64,000 nucleotides of DNA, taken from contig NC_134439.1 in NCBI RefSeq assembly GCF_030867145.1, forward strand, positions 7,601,379-7,665,378. The letters run 5' to 3'. The first letter of the stretch is position 1; every line of letters begins with the position of its first letter. Below the pieces are notes generated by a model. That model saw only the letters and a program-made list of their open reading frames with translations, was not told where the DNA came from and did not search any database. The DNA comes from Opisthocomus hoazin. Taxonomy: Eukaryota; Chordata; Aves; Opisthocomiformes; Opisthocomidae. The position numbers were made by a program, and so were the translations under genes. Positions 1 through 12,085 of the stretch are shown here, in pieces.

Positions 1-19
1 CTCTCTCTACTAGGTCTAG
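1..19 (-). mobile_element. CR1 tail of the unit left of the window
   Basis: These bases match the last bases of the CR1 copies at the other unit junctions (for example 5967-5985). They show that another unit lies to the left. Confidence 0.75.
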
Positions 20-153
20 TTTTCATGGAGATGTTTTGCTTGAGGAGCTCCCTCTGTGCCTGTTCATAATACCAGATAGCAGGAGGAGAAGCCCAGCTCC
101 CACTGGAATGTATAATGTCCTCAGTGACACATTAGGGCAATGATCCAGTGGGA

Positions 154-479
154 TGTTGTTGCTTAGCCCCAGCTGGCAACAAAGAACCATGCAGTCGCTC
201 TATCGCTCCTCTTCTGGTGGGGTGGGGAGGAGACCGGCAAGAAAAAGGCAAAACTTGTGGGCTGGCGTAAAGACACTTTAACAGAACAGCAAAGAAAGAG
301 AACGGTCACAACAATAATACTGATAAAAAGAATATAGAAAGCAAGAAACACACAGTGCAATTTTCTCACCGCCCAATGGCCAGCTAGCTCCGAGCAGTGA
401 TTACCCTCCCCTGGCAGCGATTGCCCTCCCCTCCTAGCTTCTTGTGAAAACTAACCCTATCGCAGCTGAAGCTGGGGCA
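154..479 (-). mobile_element. Old avian ERV LTR fragment, unit 1
   Basis: A fossil. Read on the minus strand it begins near 479 with a degenerate form of the avian LTR start (GCTGCGATAGGGTTAGTTTTC) and ends at 154 with GCCAGCTGGGGCTAAGCAACAACA-type sequence, like the 3' end of the same LTR family. At about 326 bp it is much shorter than the solo LTR at 61035-61734, so it is incomplete. It sits at the same place in every unit, so it was inserted before the array amplified. Confidence 0.7.
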
Positions 480-2100
480 GTGGTGTACATGACACACCTG
501 CTGACACAAGGCTGAGTTCTGTGCTCTCTTGCCACAGAGAACAAGGGAACGATGGGCCATGCATGCCCCATGCAAGCATCTGCCTCAGTTGAGCTTTTCG
601 TTGTCTGCATTTATTTTGGTTCATTGCCACACCAATAGATAGGAGAAGAAAAGCTACAGCATCCCTTTACATCAACTGCTATGGCTGAAGTTCAAGAGCG
701 AAAAAACACAATGGGATTAGTTTTAAGGTGTCTCCCTCTCGAGACAAGACAACCCCAGCTGCTGCCAGAGAGGATGAATGTGCCTGCAGTTACTAATAGT
801 GGTCAAGAGGAACAGATTGTTGGCAGGTAAATGAAATGGCTCATGTGGCTGAAGCCTCCCAGCAGCACTAGCTGGGAATGGTCTCAGCAAGGCCAACAAG
901 GGGAAGAGGGCAGCCCTCAGCTGAACTAACACTCGGTTGGATCAGTCCAACTGTCCTGTATCTCAAGGCTGAGCAACCTCTATACCCCTCTCCCTTTAGT
1001 GCAATACCCATGTGGTGTGAGGTCTCGGCCCTTGCCTGACTTAGCAACAGGCTGACGAGCTGTAAAAGCGCATCTGGCATTGGCATGTACATGAGGAGCC
1101 TGTGTCCTAGCCCAGTGACCAGCAACACTGCCCCCTAAGGGGCTCCACTCAGTGACACAGGTCTACATGAAGTGGGCAGGCTTGCTTGGCCTTTCTCCCT
1201 TCACAAAGCAAGAAACGATGGGTGCAGGACGCAGACACTGCATTTCATTGCTAGTTCTCAGTGAATCTCCGTACCAGGGTGAAGCCATAACCAGTCAGCT
1301 GTAGATTCCATTCATTACGTCAGGAGGAACCTTCTACTCTGGGTATCTTGTCAACACACCAAGCAAAAGTCTCCCTACTATGACCTGAACACGCCCTCTT
1401 GGAGGGTCACACAAGTACAGACAGACACACATGTGCTCATACACACCTGCACGGAATAATGCAAAAGTCTGTGTGCTCACATAAAGCCAGCCTAGAGTCC
1501 AGCACTAACGCACATAAAAGCAGGAAAATATCAGCGAGAGTGGACTCTGCTGAGGAGATGCTGGGGACACACTGGCAGAACCAGACTCAAATGCCTCAGG
1601 GAAAACCAGGCCCCAGACATGCTCCTGCTAATGTACAGGGACTGCACAGGGAGGGAAAGAGGCCAATGAGCCCAGAAAAATTTTCCCAACAGCATTGTGA
1701 GTGTTGCTATAGCGTCCAACACACCCAGCAGAAGCCCACCTGCATGCAGCAAGGAGCAACCACCAGAGAGAAGTGGGAGGAGCAAGAGAAAAGGGTGTGG
1801 CATGTCCTCATACATGGGAGTCCTTAGGCATGTGGACGAGAAGCAGGAGAGCGGTGCCTATTTCCTGACAGCTTTGCCACAAACAAGCCCACAGGAATGA
1901 CCCAGGTGCACATCACCTGCCCGCACAGGGTGCCACCAGCACTTGAGCTGAGTCTTCTGCCTGCAATGATGTCTTTCTGTCCTGGAAATTCAACAGACTC
2001 TCATTCTGGAAATTACAGAAGCCTTCCTATGGGGAAGCACGTGGCATCAGCCAGGAAATGAAAAGGCAGCAGTGCAGGAAGCCAGGACACAGCCCATGCC
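480..2100. other. Unassigned 5' flank of the array unit
   Basis: About 1.6 kb between the LTR fossil and the keratin promoter. It contains only short chance frames on both strands. The stretch from about 1940 onward shares recognisable pieces (GAGCTGAGTCTTCTGCC, GGCAGCAGTG) with the flank of the tenth gene from about 58738, so the gene's own conserved upstream region is at least 250 bp long. One TTACGTCA motif, resembling a CRE/ATF site, is at about 1315. The same sequence recurs at each unit offset. Confidence 0.6.
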
Positions 2101-2221
2101 ATTAGCTGAGACACTCTGCATTTGACGTGAACTTGTCAGAAAATTATTACTTCCCCAAAGGCTGCCTCTGGGCCTGAGGCAGTGCAGGACTACTACAAAA
2201 GGCAGCCCAACTCTTGGCTCT
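2101..2221 (+). promoter_or_regulatory. Keratin promoter, copy 1 (TACAAAAG box)
   Basis: Holds a block shared with the tenth gene (CTTGTCAGAAAATT at 2132-2145, then CAAAGG) and a TATA-like TACAAAAG at 2194-2201. The start site is expected about 28-30 bp on, near 2222. Conservation between diverged paralogs supports a role; the factors that bind are unknown. Confidence 0.75.
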
Positions 2222-2572
2222 CTCATTCACTTCCCTTGCCTCCTTCTTGTTGGGAATCAGGTGAGTCTGAGGCCTCTTCTCGTCCTCCTCTAAGACCAAT
2301 TCTTTCCTTGATATCTGGCTCAGCTGACAGGGGCTGTCCTAGCCCAGGGCTGGTTGCTGATTCTCACGGGAGAGGGAAAGGGAGAGAAGGTCTTCCCCTA
2401 AGAGAGCCTGGGGCTTAGCTGTTGTTGTTCCTGGGGCTTTCAGCTGGACAGCCTGTGGTGGGCAAGTAGGGGCCTTGGCTTCCCCAAGGTTGGGTGCAGT
2501 GCTGCTGCTCATGTGTTTCTGTTTTCTGCTTCCCCCTGCCCTCTCTCACAGGTGCCCCTCCAGCCCCAGAAC

Positions 2573-2878
2573 ATGTCCTGCTGCACCCCGTGCCTGCCAT
2601 GCCAGCCCTGCGGCCCGACCCCGCTGGCCAACAGCTGCAATGAGCCCTGTGTCAGGCAGTGCCAGAGCTCCAATGTCGTCATCCAGCCCTCCGCCGTGGT
2701 GGTGACCCTGCCCGGACCCATCCTCAGCTCCTTCCCACAGAACACCGTTGTGGGATCCTCCACCTCCGCCGCTGTTGGCAGCATCCTCAGCTGTGATGGA
2801 GTGCCCATCTCTTCTGGAGGCTTTGACCTCTCCTGCATTACCAGCCGCTACTGTGGCAGCAGATGTCGACCCTGCTAA
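2573..2878 (+). CDS. Feather-type beta-keratin (corneous beta-protein), array copy 1
   Basis: A 101-residue structural protein that polymerises into the beta-sheet filaments of feather, scale or claw. The Cys-rich N-terminus (Cys 3, 4, 7, 10, 13, 22, 26, 30) is followed by the conserved beta-sheet core at about residues 33-66 ([17 protein letters not shown]) and a Cys-rich tail (74, 88, 94, 98, 101). The total of 13 cysteines is high for disulphide cross-linking. The gene has the family layout: TATA-like box 2194-2201, non-coding exon 1 ending 2260, GT-AG intron 2261-2551, 21 nt of leader, then ATG. Poly(A) signal ATTAAA is at 3172-3177. This ATG is chosen because MSC is the family N-terminus; the open frame continues upstream only into the intron. 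Whether it is expressed in feather, scale or claw cannot be told from sequence. Confidence 0.96.
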   Translation: MSCCTPCLPCQPCGPTPLANSCNEPCVRQCQSSNVVIQPSAVVVTLPGPILSSFPQNTVVGSSTSAAVGSILSCDGVPISSGGFDLSCITSRYCGSRCRPC

Positions 2879-3199
2879 AGCTGCTGGCAGCTTCCTCGGG
2901 CAAGAACCTCCAAGACCTCAGAACATGGTGCTCGACAGAAGATAGAGCTTTGGGGCATTGGATTTAGAGATTCCGGCCAATCTTTCCTGCTTCCACTCTT
3001 CTCTCTCTCTTTGCCTTGCTGTCACTGTCTCCCAGCACCAGCTTGGCGGGGACATGTTGGCCTCCCTCCCTCTGCAGGGCAGGCAGATGGACACCCTGCT
3101 GAAGCTCCACCGCATCTCAGTGGCTGCCCCTGGTGCTCCCTATGAGCCACCTCCTTTTCTTTTTCAGACTCATTAAAGTCGTGCTGCATCCAAACCTGG

Positions 3200-5524
3200 G
3201 ACTCTGACTCCTCCTCTCTTCTGTGGCAGGTCTTCCAGTCTGCTCAGGAAAAAAGTGATTGTTTGGAGAGGATTAGGTTAGGCGTAAAAGAAGACTCTCC
3301 CTTAGTCCCAGAGGAAAAGGAGGGTAGGACTCAGTGCACTGGGTTGCCTGGTGTGCCCCGTGTCTTGGACCTGAGGAAGACATTCCTGGCTACTCCACAG
3401 ACAATGGCCATCAGTCAGCCTTGCTGCATCTGTTCCCAGATGGGCCTGGAGCACTGGGCCCTGGAGCATGTTCTGTCAATGGGGAGCCCAACAACTGCTG
3501 TCCTGGAGTGAGGAGCCCATGGCTGTGGGAGGCCAAGGGATGGGGTCAGCAGCCCCTCTGGCTCTTGGGGAAGGGATGTCCTCTAGGCCTGGATGGAGCT
3601 GTGCTGCGGGAGGAGTCTCAAGCAGACAATGGCTCCAAAGGGTGGCAGAAGTGGGGATATGGAGACAATAATACCTGGGGACAGCCCACAGCCTCATCTC
3701 CCCCTCTCCTTCCTTTCCATTGCCTCATCTCGGGTCCATGGCCACCGCACACAGGAGCACAGGTAAATGGTGTAGGTACCTCATATAGTCCCTGAGCGCC
3801 TGGCAGGGCCCAACTGCTCTCCAGATCTGCAGGGCTGAGGCACTTCACCAGCTGGTACTGGTATCAGCCACACAATGGAGTCACCACTCCTTGTGAATCC
3901 AACAGCCCCATGGGCCACTGCAGCTCCAGGAGAGTACCCAGTGCCCAGACACCCATGGCTGCTCTCTGGTCCTTGGTCTCCTCCAAGCCTGGGGCAGCTT
4001 GCCTGGGCTTCTCAGGCTCCACCACTGCCAGACTCACTACCAACTCCAGAAAGGCTCTGTGCAAGAGCTGTTGCCCCCTCCATTCCCACTGGGACATTGT
4101 GGTGACAGTGGGACCCTTTTCTGTGCTCAGCAGCTTCTCTCATCTCTCTCTGCTGGACCATTCTCAGCCCTCTTGCTTTGCCTGATATTCTTGGGCACCA
4201 GCTGGACCAAAATACTTTGCATATCACAGGCCTTGGCCAGCTGGGCTCAAATCAGTGGCTCAGGCACACAGTCCCCCCCAAACCATGTGAAGTTTCACTC
4301 ACACTTCTCCTCCAGCCTATGGTTTTGGGGCTGAGGCACCATCTTTCTTCATCTCACTGGGCACTGGGCACCTTCTTGCTGTGCCCAGAAATCAAGGCGT
4401 CACCTTCTCCTTGATAAGACCTGCCGTCCCAGCACTGGAGTCTGTTGCCAGCACCCAGGCATCTCCAGGTCCTCCTCACTGTGTGCGTGACGCTCACAGG
4501 TATCCCCACAGGTCGAGAATCGGTCGCGCCCCAGGGACACCAAGGTACAGGACAGGTACCAACCCAAGCGTAGCACAAATGCTGGGGATGACCTTGCCCA
4601 TACCAAGCTGCCCAGGCTCCCCAAGTGCTCTGAGCTCTGATCACACCACCACTGCTCCTCACATGCAGGCCAGGGCCTTCCCAGCACTGCAGTCCTTGGC
4701 TGATGGAGATTGGTCACTGCCCCTTATCTGCTCCACGTGGCTTCTTGTAATGAGTGAGCCTCTTTCCTCTTTGCAGCTGCTCTTAAAGCAGCGGACGACT
4801 GTGATGCGGTCCCCCTGAGCCTTCTGTTCTTCAGGGAGAAAAGACTGAACTCCGTCAGTCTTTCCTCACAGGACAGGTTCTCCAATCCTTTGGTCCTCTT
4901 TGACACACACAAGGTGGTGGCAGTAGGCAGCAGATCAGGATCAACAGAGGCCGAGTCAGAGGACTTGCATCCCAGCAGTGGCAGCCCCCACCTCCAACAC
5001 ATCAGTGACCAGGTCTTCCTAGGTGATTCAGCCTTGGATTCTAATCCATCTGATCATCCCAGAGCAAGCACAATCTTCCTAGACAAATCTCAAACAGATG
5101 TGCCGGACAAGAGGCGGAAGAGCCATATCAACCAAGTTTCTCCTGGGCAGCTTGCAGAAATATACACCTCACGCTCAACAATATTTGCAGACAGCTGCAC
5201 AGTCAGTCAACCTAACCTCAGAAGCACAACAAAGTGCGACATTACCAATAGTCTACCATGAAAAGGACAGAGATTCAGAGAGAGGATTGGATCTTTCTGA
5301 GGAAAAATCTCATCCTCTCCCACAGGAAGAAGTTCCGATGGCTACTACAGGCGTGGCGCTGATCACAAGCGCATCACCTGGTTGGTTCAGACCCGTTTCA
5401 GTGCTTCCCGGTTGAAGATGCAATTTGGTGTACTTGGAAAGGCTATGTAGAGATTTATATACACCCTAGTAGCTGTAAGGAGAAAGTCCTAGGAGCTAGA
5501 ACGCTGGCTTCTAAAGCAGGGAAC
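3200..5524. other. Unassigned 3' flank of the array unit
   Basis: About 2.3 kb from the poly(A) region to the CR1. The first part, to about 3600, has faint homology to the 3' flank of the tenth gene (for example GAGGAAGACAT at about 3372 and 60257, and GGATGGAGCTGTGCTG against GGCTGGAGCTGCGCTG). No gene, RNA or known repeat was recognised beyond that. Open frames here are short and overlap on both strands. The same holds for the equivalent stretch of each unit. Confidence 0.6.
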
Positions 5525-5985
5525 ATAGAATCACAGAATGGTAAAGTTTGGAAGGGACCTCTGGGGATCATCTAGTCCAATCCACATGTCAAAGCAGGTT
5601 CAACTAGAGCAGGCTGCACAGGACATCGTCCAGGAGGCGTTTGAATATCTTCAGAGAAGGAGAATCCACGACACCTCTGGGCAGTTTTTTCCAGTGCTCC
5701 ATCACCCTCAAATTAAGCAAGTTCTTCCTCGTGTTCAGGTGGAACTTTCTATGCATCAGTCTGTGCTTGTTGCCCCTTGTCCTGTCACTGGGCACCCCGG
5801 AAAAGAGTATGGCCACATCCTCTTGATACCCACCCTTAAGATATTTCTAAGCATTTGTGAGATCCCCTCTCAGTCTTCTTCAGGCTAAACAAGCCCAGCT
5901 CCCTCAGTATTTTCTCATAAGAAAGATGCTCCCGTGCCCTAACCATTTTTGTAGACCTCTGCTGGACTCTCTCTACTAGGTCTAG
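5525..5985 (-). mobile_element. CR1 LINE, 3' fragment, junction of units 1 and 2 (type A)
   Basis: Starts with ATAGAATCACAGAATGG and GGAAGGGACCTCTGGGGATCATC-type sequence, the reverse complement of a CR1 3' end. The minus strand still encodes a recognisable C-terminus of the CR1 reverse-transcriptase ORF (KHRLMHRKFHLNTRKN, then LRVMEHWKKLPRGVVDSPSL, about 5604-5800). The element is truncated at its 5' side near 5985, as is usual for CR1. No target-site duplication was identified. Confidence 0.92.
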
Positions 5986-6119
5986 TTTTCATGGAGATGT
6001 TTTGCTTGAGGAGCTCCCTCTGTGCCTGTTCATAATACCAGATAGCAGGAGGAGAAGCCCAGCTCCCACTGGAATGTATAATGTCCTCAGTGACACATTA
6101 GGGCAATGATCCAGTGGGA

Positions 6120-6445
6120 TGTTGTTGCTTAGCCCCAGCTGGCAACAAAGAACCATGCAGTCGCTCTATCGCTCCTCTTCTGGTGGGGTGGGGAGGAGAC
6201 CGGCAAGAAAAAGGCAAAACTTGTGGGCTGGCGTAAAGACACTTTAACAGAACAGCAAAGAAAGAGAACGGTCACAACAATAATACTGATAAAAAGAATA
6301 TAGAAAGCAAGAAACACACAGTGCAATTTTCTCACCGCCCAATGGCCAGCTAGCTCCGAGCAGTGATTACCCTCCCCTGGCAGCGATTGCCCTCCCCTCC
6401 TAGCTTCTTGTGAAAACTAACCCTATCGCAGCTGAAGCTGGGGCA
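6120..6445 (-). mobile_element. Old avian ERV LTR fragment, unit 2
   Basis: Copy of the unit 1 fossil carried along by tandem duplication, not a separate insertion. Confidence 0.7.
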
Positions 6446-8066
6446 GTGGTGTACATGACACACCTGCTGACACAAGGCTGAGTTCTGTGCTCTCTTGCCA
6501 CAGAGAACAAGGGAACGATGGGCCATGCATGCCCCATGCAAGCATCTGCCTCAGTTGAGCTTTTCGTTGTCTGCATTTATTTTGGTTCATTGCCACACCA
6601 ATAGATAGGAGAAGAAAAGCTACAGCATCCCTTTACATCAACTGCTATGGCTGAAGTTCAAGAGCGAAAAAACACAATGGGATTAGTTTTAAGGTGTCTC
6701 CCTCTCGAGACAAGACAACCCCAGCTGCTGCCAGAGAGGATGAATGTGCCTGCAGTTACTAATAGTGGTCAAGAGGAACAGATTGTTGGCAGGTAAATGA
6801 AATGGCTCATGTGGCTGAAGCCTCCCAGCAGCACTAGCTGGGAATGGTCTCAGCAAGGCCAACAAGGGGAAGAGGGCAGCCCTCAGCTGAACTAACACTC
6901 GGTTGGATCAGTCCAACTGTCCTGTATCTCAAGGCTGAGCAACCTCTATACCCCTCTCCCTTTAGTGCAATACCCATGTGGTGTGAGGTCTCGGCCCTTG
7001 CCTGACTTAGCAACAGGCTGACGAGCTGTAAAAGCGCATCTGGCATTGGCATGTACATGAGGAGCCTGTGTCCTAGCCCAGTGACCAGCAACACTGCCCC
7101 CTAAGGGGCTCCACTCAGTGACACAGGTCTACATGAAGTGGGCAGGCTTGCTTGGCCTTTCTCCCTTCACAAAGCAAGAAACGATGGGTGCAGGACGCAG
7201 ACACTGCATTTCATTGCTAGTTCTCAGTGAATCTCCGTACCAGGGTGAAGCCATAACCAGTCAGCTGTAGATTCCATTCATTACGTCAGGAGGAACCTTC
7301 TACTCTGGGTATCTTGTCAACACACCAAGCAAAAGTCTCCCTACTATGACCTGAACACGCCCTCTTGGAGGGTCACACAAGTACAGACAGACACACATGT
7401 GCTCATACACACCTGCACGGAATAATGCAAAAGTCTGTGTGCTCACATAAAGCCAGCCTAGAGTCCAGCACTAACGCACATAAAAGCAGGAAAATATCAG
7501 CGAGAGTGGACTCTGCTGAGGAGATGCTGGGGACACACTGGCAGAACCAGACTCAAATGCCTCAGGGAAAACCAGGCCCCAGACATGCTCCTGCTAATGT
7601 ACAGGGACTGCACAGGGAGGGAAAGAGGCCAATGAGCCCAGAAAAATTTTCCCAACAGCATTGTGAGTGTTGCTATAGCGTCCAACACACCCAGCAGAAG
7701 CCCACCTGCATGCAGCAAGGAGCAACCACCAGAGAGAAGTGGGAGGAGCAAGAGAAAAGGGTGTGGCATGTCCTCATACATGGGAGTCCTTAGGCATGTG
7801 GACGAGAAGCAGGAGAGCGGTGCCTATTTCCTGACAGCTTTGCCACAAACAAGCCCACAGGAATGACCCAGGTGCACATCACCTGCCCGCACAGGGTGCC
7901 ACCAGCACTTGAGCTGAGTCTTCTGCCTGCAATGATGTCTTTCTGTCCTGGAAATTCAACAGACTCTCATTCTGGAAATTACAGAAGCCTTCCTATGGGG
8001 AAGCACGTGGCATCAGCCAGGAAATGAAAAGGCAGCAGTGCAGGAAGCCAGGACACAGCCCATGCC

Positions 8067-8187
8067 ATTAGCTGAGACACTCTGCATTTGACGTGAACTT
8101 GTCAGAAAATTATTACTTCCCCAAAGGCTGCCTCTGGGCCTGAGGCAGTGCAGGACTACTACAAAAGGCAGCCCAACTCTTGGCTCT
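8067..8187 (+). promoter_or_regulatory. Keratin promoter, copy 2 (TACAAAAG box)
   Basis: Identical to the copy 1 promoter; TATA-like box 8160-8167. Confidence 0.74.
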
Positions 8188-8538
8188 CTCATTCACTTCC
8201 CTTGCCTCCTTCTTGTTGGGAATCAGGTGAGTCTGAGGCCTCTTCTCGTCCTCCTCTAAGACCAATTCTTTCCTTGATATCTGGCTCAGCTGACAGGGGC
8301 TGTCCTAGCCCAGGGCTGGTTGCTGATTCTCACGGGAGAGGGAAAGGGAGAGAAGGTCTTCCCCTAAGAGAGCCTGGGGCTTAGCTGTTGTTGTTCCTGG
8401 GGCTTTCAGCTGGACAGCCTGTGGTGGGCAAGTAGGGGCCTTGGCTTCCCCAAGGTTGGGTGCAGTGCTGCTGCTCATGTGTTTCTGTTTTCTGCTTCCC
8501 CCTGCCCTCTCTCACAGGTGCCCCTCCAGCCCCAGAAC

Positions 8539-8844
8539 ATGTCCTGCTGCACCCCGTGCCTGCCATGCCAGCCCTGCGGCCCGACCCCGCTGGCCAACAG
8601 CTGCAATGAGCCCTGTGTCAGGCAGTGCCAGAGCTCCAATGTCGTCATCCAGCCCTCCGCCGTGGTGGTGACCCTGCCCGGACCCATCCTCAGCTCCTTC
8701 CCACAGAACACCGTTGTGGGATCCTCCACCTCCGCCGCTGTTGGCAGCATCCTCAGCTGTGATGGAGTGCCCATCTCTTCTGGAGGCTTTGACCTCTCCT
8801 GCATTACCAGCCGCTACTGTGGCAGCAGATGTCGACCCTGCTAA
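8539..8844 (+). CDS. Feather-type beta-keratin, array copy 2
   Basis: Protein and flanking gene parts are identical to copy 1: intron 8227-8517, poly(A) signal 9138-9143. The promoter has TACAAAAG at 8160. With no difference in UTRs or intron, its transcript cannot be told apart from that of copies 1 and 3, so RNA reads cannot be assigned among them. Confidence 0.96.
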   Translation: MSCCTPCLPCQPCGPTPLANSCNEPCVRQCQSSNVVIQPSAVVVTLPGPILSSFPQNTVVGSSTSAAVGSILSCDGVPISSGGFDLSCITSRYCGSRCRPC

Positions 8845-11490
8845 AGCTGCTGGCAGCTTCCTCGGGCAAGAACCTCCAAGACCTCAGAACATGGTGCTCG
8901 ACAGAAGATAGAGCTTTGGGGCATTGGATTTAGAGATTCCGGCCAATCTTTCCTGCTTCCACTCTTCTCTCTCTCTTTGCCTTGCTGTCACTGTCTCCCA
9001 GCACCAGCTTGGCGGGGACATGTTGGCCTCCCTCCCTCTGCAGGGCAGGCAGATGGACACCCTGCTGAAGCTCCACCGCATCTCAGTGGCTGCCCCTGGT
9101 GCTCCCTATGAGCCACCTCCTTTTCTTTTTCAGACTCATTAAAGTCGTGCTGCATCCAAACCTGGGACTCTGACTCCTCCTCTCTTCTGTGGCAGGTCTT
9201 CCAGTCTGCTCAGGAAAAAAGTGATTGTTTGGAGAGGATTAGGTTAGGCGTAAAAGAAGACTCTCCCTTAGTCCCAGAGGAAAAGGAGGGTAGGACTCAG
9301 TGCACTGGGTTGCCTGGTGTGCCCCGTGTCTTGGACCTGAGGAAGACATTCCTGGCTACTCCACAGACAATGGCCATCAGTCAGCCTTGCTGCATCTGTT
9401 CCCAGATGGGCCTGGAGCACTGGGCCCTGGAGCATGTTCTGTCAATGGGGAGCCCAACAACTGCTGTCCTGGAGTGAGGAGCCCATGGCTGTGGGAGGCC
9501 AAGGGATGGGGTCAGCAGCCCCTCTGGCTCTTGGGGAAGGGATGTCCTCTAGGCCTGGATGGAGCTGTGCTGCGGGAGGAGTCTCAAGCAGACAATGGCT
9601 CCAAAGGGTGGCAGAAGTGGGGATATGGAGACAATAATACCTGGGGACAGCCCACAGCCTCATCTCCCCCTCTCCTTCCTTTCCATTGCCTCATCTCGGG
9701 TCCATGGCCACCGCACACAGGAGCACAGGTAAATGGTGTAGGTACCTCATATAGTCCCTGAGCGCCTGGCAGGGCCCAACTGCTCTCCAGATCTGCAGGG
9801 CTGAGGCACTTCACCAGCTGGTACTGGTATCAGCCACACAATGGAGTCACCACTCCTTGTGAATCCAACAGCCCCATGGGCCACTGCAGCTCCAGGAGAG
9901 TACCCAGTGCCCAGACACCCATGGCTGCTCTCTGGTCCTTGGTCTCCTCCAAGCCTGGGGCAGCTTGCCTGGGCTTCTCAGGCTCCACCACTGCCAGACT
10001 CACTACCAACTCCAGAAAGGCTCTGTGCAAGAGCTGTTGCCCCCTCCATTCCCACTGGGACATTGTGGTGACAGTGGGACCCTTTTCTGTGCTCAGCAGC
10101 TTCTCTCATCTCTCTCTGCTGGACCATTCTCAGCCCTCTTGCTTTGCCTGATATTCTTGGGCACCAGCTGGACCAAAATACTTTGCATATCACAGGCCTT
10201 GGCCAGCTGGGCTCAAATCAGTGGCTCAGGCACACAGTCCCCCCCAAACCATGTGAAGTTTCACTCACACTTCTCCTCCAGCCTATGGTTTTGGGGCTGA
10301 GGCACCATCTTTCTTCATCTCACTGGGCACTGGGCACCTTCTTGCTGTGCCCAGAAATCAAGGCGTCACCTTCTCCTTGATAAGACCTGCCGTCCCAGCA
10401 CTGGAGTCTGTTGCCAGCACCCAGGCATCTCCAGGTCCTCCTCACTGTGTGCGTGACGCTCACAGGTATCCCCACAGGTCGAGAATCGGTCGCGCCCCAG
10501 GGACACCAAGGTACAGGACAGGTACCAACCCAAGCGTAGCACAAATGCTGGGGATGACCTTGCCCATACCAAGCTGCCCAGGCTCCCCAAGTGCTCTGAG
10601 CTCTGATCACACCACCACTGCTCCTCACATGCAGGCCAGGGCCTTCCCAGCACTGCAGTCCTTGGCTGATGGAGATTGGTCACTGCCCCTTATCTGCTCC
10701 ACGTGGCTTCTTGTAATGAGTGAGCCTCTTTCCTCTTTGCAGCTGCTCTTAAAGCAGCGGACGACTGTGATGCGGTCCCCCTGAGCCTTCTGTTCTTCAG
10801 GGAGAAAAGACTGAACTCCGTCAGTCTTTCCTCACAGGACAGGTTCTCCAATCCTTTGGTCCTCTTTGACACACACAAGGTGGTGGCAGTAGGCAGCAGA
10901 TCAGGATCAACAGAGGCCGAGTCAGAGGACTTGCATCCCAGCAGTGGCAGCCCCCACCTCCAACACATCAGTGACCAGGTCTTCCTAGGTGATTCAGCCT
11001 TGGATTCTAATCCATCTGATCATCCCAGAGCAAGCACAATCTTCCTAGACAAATCTCAAACAGATGTGCCGGACAAGAGGCGGAAGAGCCATATCAACCA
11101 AGTTTCTCCTGGGCAGCTTGCAGAAATATACACCTCACGCTCAACAATATTTGCAGACAGCTGCACAGTCAGTCAACCTAACCTCAGAAGCACAACAAAG
11201 TGCGACATTACCAATAGTCTACCATGAAAAGGACAGAGATTCAGAGAGAGGATTGGATCTTTCTGAGGAAAAATCTCATCCTCTCCCACAGGAAGAAGTT
11301 CCGATGGCTACTACAGGCGTGGCGCTGATCACAAGCGCATCACCTGGTTGGTTCAGACCCGTTTCAGTGCTTCCCGGTTGAAGATGCAATTTGGTGTACT
11401 TGGAAAGGCTATGTAGAGATTTATATACACCCTAGTAGCTGTAAGGAGAAAGTCCTAGGAGCTAGAACGCTGGCTTCTAAAGCAGGGAAC

Positions 11491-11951
11491 ATAGAATCAC
11501 AGAATGGTAAAGTTTGGAAGGGACCTCTGGGGATCATCTAGTCCAATCCACATGTCAAAGCAGGTTCAACTAGAGCAGGCTGCACAGGACATCGTCCAGG
11601 AGGCGTTTGAATATCTTCAGAGAAGGAGAATCCACGACACCTCTGGGCAGTTTTTTCCAGTGCTCCATCACCCTCAAATTAAGCAAGTTCTTCCTCGTGT
11701 TCAGGTGGAACTTTCTATGCATCAGTCTGTGCTTGTTGCCCCTTGTCCTGTCACTGGGCACCCCGGAAAAGAGTATGGCCACATCCTCTTGATACCCACC
11801 CTTAAGATATTTCTAAGCATTTGTGAGATCCCCTCTCAGTCTTCTTCAGGCTAAACAAGCCCAGCTCCCTCAGTATTTTCTCATAAGAAAGATGCTCCCG
11901 TGCCCTAACCATTTTTGTAGACCTCTGCTGGACTCTCTCTACTAGGTCTAG
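11491..11951 (-). mobile_element. CR1 LINE, 3' fragment, junction of units 2 and 3 (type A)
   Basis: Same insertion as at 5525, copied with the unit. Type A: AATGGTAAAG, GGAGGCGTTTG, ACCATTTTTG. Confidence 0.92.
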
Positions 11952-12085
11952 TTTTCATGGAGATGTTTTGCTTGAGGAGCTCCCTCTGTGCCTGTTCATA
12001 ATACCAGATAGCAGGAGGAGAAGCCCAGCTCCCACTGGAATGTATAATGTCCTCAGTGACACATTAGGGCAATGATCCAGTGGGA

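Larger units (their letters stand above)
1..5966 (+). repeat. Feather keratin tandem unit 1 (5966 bp)
   Basis: The first base of the window falls inside the CR1 tail of a preceding unit, so the array continues to the left. The unit is read as: CR1 tail (1-19), LTR fossil (154-479), unassigned 5' flank, keratin gene (~2222-3195), unassigned 3' flank, CR1 (from 5525). The same start motif (CTCTCTCTACTAGG) recurs at 5967, 11933, 17899, 23870, 29845, 35821, 41795 and 47771, which sets the unit borders used here. The borders are a convention, since a tandem array has no natural phase. Confidence 0.97.
5967..11932 (+). repeat. Feather keratin tandem unit 2 (5966 bp)
   Basis: Same length as unit 1, and I found no base difference from it by eye. 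Every reading frame compared gives identical translations at a constant 5966-bp offset. This is either a very recent duplication or copy, or an assembly product. Confidence 0.97.

Noticed and set aside
2475-2705. 76-residue frame beginning [13 protein letters not shown], signal-peptide-like, present in all nine units
   Set aside because: It begins in the keratin intron and runs through the coding exon in another frame. Its conservation follows from unit homogenisation, and it crosses the splice acceptor.
2509-2838. 109-residue minus-strand frame over the keratin exon
   Set aside because: Antisense shadow of the GC-rich coding exon; no promoter, start context or family match.
3334-3795. 153-residue + strand frame in the 3' flank of the keratin gene
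   Set aside because: Broken in unit 4 and shifted in unit 9, low-complexity composition, no recognisable domain.
5538-5888. 116-residue + strand frame near the unit end
   Set aside because: Reads the antisense strand of the CR1 fragment; the real relic of coding sequence is on the minus strand.
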